A stretch of DNA of 10,692 bases from an uncultured Paraburkholderia sp. Lineage in GTDB: Bacteria > Pseudomonadota > Gammaproteobacteria > Burkholderiales > Burkholderiaceae. Below are positions 6,624 through 10,692 of this stretch, in pieces. The notes under the pieces are model-generated. The model saw nothing but the letters and a program-made list of their open reading frames with translations. It was not told the DNA's origin and searched no databases. Made by a program: the position numbers and the translations under genes. The stretch's first letter is position 1. Every line of letters begins with the position of its first letter. Location: contig CALFSF010000224.1 in NCBI GenBank assembly GCA_937917025.1, positions 1-10,692 of the forward strand. Direction: 5' to 3'.

Positions 6624-6651
6624 GTGCAATAAAACGCCGGATTATTCGCAC
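6624..6651. repeat. Imperfect inverted repeat upstream of livK
   Basis: GTGCAATAA (6624-6632) is matched by TTATTCGCAC (6642-6651), complementary apart from one extra C in the right arm, around a 9-nt centre. It lies about 250 bp before the candidate livK promoter. It could be a regulator site or an RNA stem of an upstream transcript. Confidence 0.35.
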
Positions 6652-6766
6652 CAGGAAAGTGCATCAAAAACTACTACCCAGGTAAATCACAAAATCGACA
6701 GAACCGCGCTGCCATCAGGCATCAGGGGGAATTGCTGCAACAGTTGATGCGCCGGGGCGGCGATGC

Positions 6767-6811
6767 TGGTGCAACTGATGCACGCATGGTGATCGCAACC
6801 AGGTTGCACCA
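6767..6811. promoter_or_regulatory. Nested GCAAC/GTTGC dyads, candidate liv operator
   Basis: TGGTGCAAC (6767-6775) and GTTGCACCA (6803-6811) are perfect 9-bp inverted arms separated by 27 nt. The right arm also takes part in a tighter dyad, GCAACC (6795-6800), A, GGTTGC (6802-6807). A further GGTTGCA is at 6838-6844. The cluster lies roughly 65-105 bp upstream of the candidate -35, where activators commonly bind. Confidence 0.4.
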
Positions 6812-6874
6812 ATTCACCAGAATTGCTCCAAAAATGCGGTTGCAATGCAGGAAAACCCTGCCGGTTCAACAATA

Positions 6875-6902
6875 TTGCCTATCGCATAATTGGAGTTACA
6901 AT
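6875..6902 (+). promoter_or_regulatory. Candidate livK promoter
   Basis: TTGCCT (6875-6880) and TACAAT (6897-6902) are separated by 16 nt; transcription would begin near 6909, giving a leader of about 60 nt. This conflicts with translation of the short frame whose ATG is at 6901. If that frame is used, the promoter must lie further upstream, so both cannot hold for the same transcript. Confidence 0.4.
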
Positions 6903-6969
6903 GCGCGCGTTCTCAGGGCCAGAGGGCCTCGGGACATCAGATTTTGCAAGGCGCAGGAGACCTGTTTAA
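6901..6969 (+). CDS. Possible 22-codon leader peptide overlapping the livK start
   Basis: An ATG at 6901 opens a 22-codon frame that stops with TAA at 6967-6969, overlapping the livK ATG by one base (TAATG). GGAG (6892-6895) sits 5 nt before its start, a proper Shine-Dalgarno spacing. The peptide begins MRAFSGPEGLG and ends FARRRRPV. The run of four Arg uses AGG, CGC, AGG, AGA; AGG and AGA are rare in high-GC genomes, but here they also form the livK Shine-Dalgarno sequence. It holds only one Leu and one Val and no Ile, so it does not look like a classical branched-chain attenuator peptide. Whether it is translated is unknown. Confidence 0.3.
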   Translation: MRAFSGPEGLGTSDFARRRRPV

Positions 6970-8168
6970 TGCGAGTCAAGTTTGCTCACGCCGTGACCAT
7001 CGCGGCCGCGGTTGCGCTGCTGGCCGCGTGCAGCAAGAAAAACGATGGCGAGGCGGGCAATGGTGCATCGGCTGTTCCAGCAGCGGCTGCGCCGTCCAGT
7101 AACGCGACGGTCGTCCGGATCGGTCATGCCGCGCCGTTGACGGGGGGCATTGCGCACCTCGGCAAGGACAACGAGAACGGCGCGCGCCTCGCCGTCGAGG
7201 AAATCAACGCGCAAGGTCTGACCATCGACGGGCATCGCATCCAGCTCGAACTCGACGCGCAGGACGACGCCGCCGACCCCAAAACCGGCACGCAGGTTGC
7301 GCAGAAACTGGTCGACGACCATGTGGTCGGCGTGGTGGGCCACCTGAATTCGGGCGTATCGATTCCGGCGTCGAAGATCTATAGCGATGCGGGGATCGTG
7401 CAGATCTCGCCGTCCTCGACGAATCCGGCGTATACGCAGCAGGGTTTCAAGACGACGTATCGCGTCGTCGCGACCGACGCCCAGCAGGGCCCGGCGCTCG
7501 CCAACTACGCGACCGGCACGCTGCATGCGAGGCGCGTCGCCGTGGTGGACGATGCGACGGCCTACGGCAAGGGTCTCGCCGACGAGTTCGCGAAAACAGT
7601 CGAGGCGAGCGGTGCGAAGGTCGTGGCGCGTGAGGCGACGACCGACAAGGCCACGGATTTCCGGGCCATTCTCACGAGGATCAAGAGTGTTCAGCCGGAC
7701 GTCATCATGTACGGCGGCATGGACGCAACGGGCGGGCCGTTCACGAAGCAGGCGGCGGCGCTCGGAATCAGGGCAAAAATCCTTGGCGGCGACGGTGTGT
7801 GTACCGACAAGGTAGGGGAGCTGGCGGGAACCGCCGTGCAGAACCTGGTCTGTTCGGAAGCGGGACTGGCGCTTTCGAAAATGGACAGGGGGGCGGACTT
7901 CGAGAAGAAGTACGAAGACCGTTTCCACACGCCGGTGCAGATTTACGCGCCGTTCACGTATGACGCTGTATACGTGATCGTCGATGCAATGAAGCGCGCC
8001 AACTCGATCGACGCGCCCAAGGTGCTGGCTGCGATGCCCTCCACCGACTACAACGGTGTAACCGGTCACATCGCATTCGACGACAAGGGCGATTTGAAAG
8101 AAGGCGCCATTACGCTGTACGACTTCAAGGACGGCAAGAAAGCGGTTCTCGACGTCGTAAAGATGTGA
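6969..8168 (+). CDS. livK: Branched-chain amino acid ABC transporter substrate-binding lipoprotein (LivK/LivJ type)
   Basis: This is the periplasmic receptor of a Liv-type importer, delivering leucine/isoleucine/valine or related substrates to LivHM. It has 399 residues in the type I periplasmic-binding fold. Residues 1-20 are a signal peptide (MRVK, then hydrophobic) ending in the lipobox LLAAC, so Cys21 is predicted to be lipidated. Ser at +2 would not retain it in the inner membrane under the E. coli rule. A low-complexity Ala/Ser/Gly linker (27-46) precedes VRIGHAAPLTGG (49-60), NGARLAVEEIN (70-80), VVGHLNSG (122-129), QISPSSTNPAYT (145-156), AYGKGLADEF (198-207), MYGGMDATGG (247-256) and GGDGVCTDKV (273-282). 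Cys278 and Cys295 could pair as a disulfide. Start: ATG 6969 follows AGGAGA by 8 nt and puts the signal peptide at the N-terminus; in-frame codons back to 6732 are ignored. Exact substrate unproven. Confidence 0.92.
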   Translation: MRVKFAHAVTIAAAVALLAACSKKNDGEAGNGASAVPAAAAPSSNATVVRIGHAAPLTGGIAHLGKDNENGARLAVEEINAQGLTIDGHRIQLELDAQDDAADPKTGTQVAQKLVDDHVVGVVGHLNSGVSIPASKIYSDAGIVQISPSSTNPAYTQQGFKTTYRVVATDAQQGPALANYATGTLHARRVAVVDDATAYGKGLADEFAKTVEASGAKVVAREATTDKATDFRAILTRIKSVQPDVIMYGGMDATGGPFTKQAAALGIRAKILGGDGVCTDKVGELAGTAVQNLVCSEAGLALSKMDRGADFEKKYEDRFHTPVQIYAPFTYDAVYVIVDAMKRANSIDAPKVLAAMPSTDYNGVTGHIAFDDKGDLKEGAITLYDFKDGKKAVLDVVKM

Positions 8169-8188
8169 TGACGGAACAGTCTGGCCTG

Positions 8189-8220
8189 ACGGCACCGAAC
8201 CACCTGACGGTGCCGTTTTT
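8189..8220 (+). terminator. Rho-independent terminator between livK and livH
   Basis: ACGGCACCG (8189-8197) pairs perfectly with CGGTGCCGT (8208-8216) around a 10-nt loop, followed directly by a T-tract (8216-8220). It begins 21 bp after the livK stop, inside what is otherwise an operon. It probably lets livK be expressed in excess over the membrane genes, with partial read-through. Confidence 0.8.
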
Positions 8221-8240
8221 GCATCCGCATCGGACAAGCC

Positions 8241-8261
8241 GGCTGCTGCAAAACAGCAGCC
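8241..8261. repeat. Perfect 8-bp hairpin in the livK-livH spacer
   Basis: GGCTGCTG (8241-8248) pairs with CAGCAGCC (8254-8261) around the loop CAAAA. There is no T-tract on either strand, so it is not a terminator. It may shield the 5' end of processed livHM RNA or the 3' end of livK RNA. Confidence 0.5.
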
Positions 8262-8332
8262 ACGCGAAGCCGGAGCGGATAACCCTTACCGGTCTTTTAT
8301 CAGTACCCGCAGTGCCGTTGCGATTCCGTGAT

Positions 8333-8357
8333 TCATCCGGGTCTACCCGCCGGATGA
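8333..8357. repeat. Hairpin with two alternative pairings just before livH
   Basis: TCATCCGG (8333-8340) pairs with CCGGATGA (8350-8357), and within the same stretch CGGGT (8338-8342) can pair with ACCCG (8345-8349). The structure ends 26 nt before the livH Shine-Dalgarno sequence AAGGAG (8384-8389). It could act as an operator or as RNA structure affecting livH translation. Confidence 0.4.
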
Positions 8358-8395
8358 CGAGCGCGAATCCAGTCGCACGGGCTAAGGAGCATTAA

Positions 8396-9346
8396 ATGGA
8401 TATCTTCATCCAGCAGATCCTCAACGGACTTGTGCTTGGCAGCGTCTACGCCATCATCGCACTGGGCTATACGATGGTTTACGGCATTCTGGGCATCATC
8501 AACTTCGCGCACGGCGATGTGTTGATGGTGGGCGCGATGGTTGCGCTCTCGGCCATCGGCGTGCTGCAGAACCACTTCCCCGGGCTCGGCAACGTGGCCA
8601 CGCTCTGTATCGCGCTCGTCATCGCCGCGGTGGTCTGCGCGGTCGTCGGCTATACGATCGAGCGTGTCGCGTACCGGCCGTTGCGCCGCGCGCCCCGTCT
8701 TGCACCGCTCATCACCGCGATCGGCGTATCGATCCTGCTGGAGACGCTTGCAATGATGATCTGGTCGCGTAACCCGCTGCCGTTCCCGCAACTGCTGCCG
8801 ACCGACCCGATCAACGTGATCAGGGCCACCGACACGACGCCGGGCGCCGTGATATCGGTGACGGAAATCGTGATCATCGTCGTGGCGTTCGTCGTGATGG
8901 CGGGCCTGCTGCTGCTCGTGCACAAGACGAAGCTCGGCCGCGCGATGCGGGCCATTGCCGAGAATCCCGGCAATGCGTCGCTGATGGGCGTGAACCCGAA
9001 CTTCGTGATCTCTGCGACGTTCATGATCGGCTCGGCGCTCGCCGCACTGGCCGGCGTGATGATCGCGTCGGAATACGGCAACGCGCACTTCTACATGGGC
9101 TTCATCCCGGGTCTCAAGGCCTTTACCGCGGCGGTGCTGGGCGGGATCGGGAATCTCGGCGGCGCGATGGTCGGCGGCGTGCTGCTCGGGCTGATCGAAC
9201 AGCTCGGCGCAGGCTATATCGGCAACCTGACCGGTGGCGTATTCGGCAGTAACTACCAGGACGTGTTCGCATTCATCGTGCTGATCATCGTGCTGGTGTT
9301 CCGTCCGTCGGGGCTGCTCGGCGAACGTGTCGCGGATCGAGCATAA
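8396..9346 (+). CDS. livH: Branched-chain amino acid ABC transporter permease LivH
   Basis: One of two inner-membrane permeases of the Liv importer; with LivM it forms the translocation channel powered by LivG and LivF. The 316 residues (E. coli 308) are mostly hydrophobic with about eight membrane segments, visible around 9-27, 43-55, 68-88, 103-123, 153-175, 203-225, 240-268 and 290-302. Family markers are GLVLGSVYAIIALGYTMVYG (11-30), INFAHGD (35-41), the EAA-like loop GRAMRAIAENPGNASLMGVN (181-200), FTAAVLGGIGNLGGAMVGG (243-261) and VFRPSGLLGE (301-310). The start follows AAGGAG by 6 nt. It is 227 bp from livK across a terminator, and 13 bp from livM, whose Shine-Dalgarno sequence overlaps this gene's stop codon. 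Confidence 0.96.
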   Translation: MDIFIQQILNGLVLGSVYAIIALGYTMVYGILGIINFAHGDVLMVGAMVALSAIGVLQNHFPGLGNVATLCIALVIAAVVCAVVGYTIERVAYRPLRRAPRLAPLITAIGVSILLETLAMMIWSRNPLPFPQLLPTDPINVIRATDTTPGAVISVTEIVIIVVAFVVMAGLLLLVHKTKLGRAMRAIAENPGNASLMGVNPNFVISATFMIGSALAALAGVMIASEYGNAHFYMGFIPGLKAFTAAVLGGIGNLGGAMVGGVLLGLIEQLGAGYIGNLTGGVFGSNYQDVFAFIVLIIVLVFRPSGLLGERVADRA

Positions 9347-9359
9347 GGAGTAGAAGAAC

Positions 9360-10529
9360 ATGACTTCAATTCAACCGATCGAGCCGTCCACGACGCTCAT
9401 CCCAGAGAAGAACCTGACGAAGACGCTGACCGTCGGCATCATCACCGCGATCTTCGTGATCGCCGCGCCGATGGTCATCGGCGCGGCAGGCGGCAACTAC
9501 TGGGTCCGCGTGCTCGACTTCGCGATGCTGTACGTGATGCTGGCACTCGGGCTTAACGTGGTGGTCGGCTTTGCCGGCCTGCTCGACCTGGGCTACATCG
9601 CGTTCTACGCGATCGGCGCGTACACCGCGGCGCTGCTGAGCTCGCCGCACCTGACCACCCAGTTCGCATGGATCGCCCATCTGTTCCCGAACGGCCTGCA
9701 TACCCCGATCTGGATCATCGCGCCGGTGGCAATGGCGTTCGCGGCGATCTTCGGGATTCTGCTCGGTGCACCGACGCTGCGTCTGCGAGGCGACTATCTC
9801 GCGATCGTGACGTTGGGCTTCGGGGAAATCGTACGGATTTTCATGAACAACCTCGACCGCCCGGTGAACATCACGAACGGTCCGAAGGGGATTACCGGCA
9901 TCGATCCGGTCAACGTCGCCGGCTTCAGTCTCGCGCAGACCCACACGTTCCTCGGGTTCTCGTTCCCGAGCGTGTACATGTATTACTACCTGTTCGTGCT
10001 GTGTTCTCTGCTGGTGATCTGGGTGTGTACGCGTTTGCAGCACTCGCGCATCGGCCGCGCGTGGGCCGCGATCCGCGAAGACGAAATCGCCGCGAAGGCG
10101 ATGGGCATCAACACCCGTAACGTGAAGCTGCTGGCCTTCGCGATGGGCGCGTCGTTCGGCGGCCTGTCGGGTGCGATGTTCGGCTCGTTCCAGGGCTTCG
10201 TGTCACCGGAATCGTTCACGTTCTGGGAATCGGTCGTGGTGCTGGCGTGCGTGGTGCTGGGCGGCATGGGCCACATCCCGGGCGTGATTCTCGGCGCGGT
10301 GCTGCTCGCCGTGTTCCCGGAATTCCTGCGCTCGACGATGGGCCCGCTGCAGAACTGGATCTTCGGTCACGAAATCGTCGACACGGAAGTGATCCGTCAG
10401 CTGCTGTACGGTCTCGCGATGGTGCTCATCATGCTGTACCGCTCGGAAGGCCTGTGGCCGTCGCCGAAGCATGAGGACAAGATTGCGAAACTGGCGAAGC
10501 GTAACGGCAAGAAGCCGGTGCGCGCCTGA
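9360..10529 (+). CDS. livM: Branched-chain amino acid ABC transporter permease LivM
   Basis: The second Liv permease, an integral inner-membrane partner of LivH. It has 389 residues, a little shorter than E. coli LivM (425). After a hydrophilic stretch of about 20 residues come membrane segments near 22-42, 53-75, 80-94, 117-138, 145-162, 205-223, 256-274, 289-320 and 345-360. Family markers are LALGLNVVVGFAGLLDLGYI (61-80), GAPTLRLRGDYLAIVTLGFG (136-155), NITNGPKGITGI (170-181), the EAA loop IGRAWAAIREDEIAAKAMGI (231-250), FGGLSGAMFGSFQGFVSPES (266-285) and VVLGGMGHIPGVILGA (298-313). The tail (366-389) is basic. AAGGAG at 9345-9350 lies 9 nt before the start. The operon presumably continues to livG-livF, but a repeat array fills the rest of the window. 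Confidence 0.96.
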   Translation: MTSIQPIEPSTTLIPEKNLTKTLTVGIITAIFVIAAPMVIGAAGGNYWVRVLDFAMLYVMLALGLNVVVGFAGLLDLGYIAFYAIGAYTAALLSSPHLTTQFAWIAHLFPNGLHTPIWIIAPVAMAFAAIFGILLGAPTLRLRGDYLAIVTLGFGEIVRIFMNNLDRPVNITNGPKGITGIDPVNVAGFSLAQTHTFLGFSFPSVYMYYYLFVLCSLLVIWVCTRLQHSRIGRAWAAIREDEIAAKAMGINTRNVKLLAFAMGASFGGLSGAMFGSFQGFVSPESFTFWESVVVLACVVLGGMGHIPGVILGAVLLAVFPEFLRSTMGPLQNWIFGHEIVDTEVIRQLLYGLAMVLIMLYRSEGLWPSPKHEDKIAKLAKRNGKKPVRA

Positions 10530-10536
10530 GACCCTC

Positions 10537-10554
10537 GCAGGGCAACAGCCCTGC
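10537..10554 (+). repeat. Short hairpin directly after livM
   Basis: GCAGGGC (10537-10543) pairs with GCCCTGC (10548-10554) around the tetraloop AACA, 7 bp after the livM stop. There is no T-tract. Its right arm runs into the first 49-bp repeat unit, sharing TGC. Confidence 0.5.
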
Positions 10555-10692
10555 ATGGGACCGGAGTAAGCGCTAAAGCGCTAACTCCGGTCGACAGCGA
10601 TGCATGGGACCCGAGTAAGCGCTAAAGCGCTAACTCGGGTCGACAGCGATGCATGGGACCCGAGTAAGCGCTAAAGCGCTAACTCGGGTCGA
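10552..10692. repeat. 49-bp tandem repeat array of palindromic units (continues past the right edge)
   Basis: Units are at 10552-10600, 10601-10649 and 10650-10692, the last cut by the window edge. Each holds a 34-bp dyad (10559-10592, 10608-10641, 10657-10690): a 9-bp arm, one A-A mismatch, AGCGCT, a 2-nt AA centre, AGCGCT and the complementary 9-bp arm. A 15-bp linker, GACAGCGATGCATGG, is identical between units. Unit 1 has GACCGGAGT/ACTCCGGTC where units 2 and 3 have GACCCGAGT/ACTCGGGTC, a paired change. The centre can also be read as two tandem AAGCGCTA 8-mers. It lies directly after livM with no T-tract or gene. It could be a REP-like intergenic element, an RNA stabiliser or a protein-binding array; I do not recognise a named family. 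Confidence 0.9.

Larger units (their letters stand above)
6478..6968 (+). promoter_or_regulatory. Upstream regulatory region of the liv operon
   Basis: This 490-bp stretch has no gene of normal size. Its first half (about 6490-6720) is distinctly AT-richer than the surrounding genes. It holds an inverted repeat at 6624-6651, nested dyads built on GTTGC/GCAAC at 6767-6811, a further GGTTGCA at 6838-6844, a 5-bp hairpin (GCAGG/CCTGC, 6847-6861), a candidate promoter at 6875-6902 and a 22-codon open frame ending at livK. A transcription factor responding to amino acid or nitrogen state is likely, but I cannot name it from the sequence. Confidence 0.5.

Noticed and set aside
6478..6730. Sigma-54 promoter or mobile element remnant in the AT-rich gap
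   Set aside because: No GG-N10-GC element in the right orientation was found, and there are no terminal repeats or transposase fragments.
6732..6968. livK starting at TTG 6732 (478 residues)
   Set aside because: This would bury the signal peptide and lipobox 80 residues inside. ATG 6969 has AGGAGA at 8 nt and places the signal peptide at the N-terminus.
8333..9361. Long - strand open frame of 342 codons antisense to livH
   Set aside because: It mirrors livH codon by codon, is His/Arg/Asp-rich and shows no domain; livH is the real gene.
10552..10692. CRISPR-like array at the right edge
   Set aside because: The stretches between the palindromes are identical, not unique spacers, and are only 15 bp. 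The period is 49 bp of fully repeated sequence, and no cas gene is visible.

Overview
The window comes from a high-GC betaproteobacterium, most likely Burkholderiaceae of the Paraburkholderia/Burkholderia type. This is inferred from the proteins (C-minus ribosomal proteins L28 and L33, an FkpB-IspH pair, a lipoprotein-type Liv binding protein), the strong GC bias at third codon positions, and the gene arrangement. No database was searched. I see no tRNA, rRNA, insertion sequence, phage gene or CRISPR. Nearly all coding content is core metabolism, so the less usual material lies between the genes.

Layout. Positions 1-1542 carry the 3' part of nadA and complete nadC on the + strand, overlapping by 4 bp. 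nadB (1602-3200) is on the - strand and converges on them across one bidirectional terminator. Together the three genes make the de novo NAD pathway from aspartate: NadB oxidises aspartate to iminoaspartate, NadA condenses it with dihydroxyacetone phosphate to quinolinate, and NadC turns quinolinate into nicotinate mononucleotide. On the - strand upstream of nadB lie rpmG and rpmB (ribosomal proteins L33 and L28), with their own promoter, a long leader and a bidirectional terminator. radC (- strand, 4074-4823) is divergent from fkpB-ispH (+ strand, 5004-6421). That pair encodes a ribosome-associated FKBP-type prolyl isomerase and the last enzyme of the MEP isoprenoid pathway, and ends in a clear terminator.

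From about 6480 to the right edge is the start of a branched-chain amino acid ABC transporter operon. It has a 490-bp regulatory region with several dyads, livK (lipoprotein binding protein), a terminator-bearing spacer, livH and livM (the two permeases). The ATPase genes livG and livF would be expected beyond the right edge. The livK leader holds a 22-codon open frame with its own Shine-Dalgarno sequence; its stop codon overlaps the livK start.

The most unusual element is at the right edge. After livM there is a small hairpin, then a 49-bp tandem repeat of nearly three copies that runs off the window. Each unit is a 34-bp near-perfect palindrome plus an invariant 15-bp linker. Between unit 1 and units 2-3 both arms of the palindrome change together, so pairing is kept. 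That points to a maintained hairpin or dyad element of unknown role.
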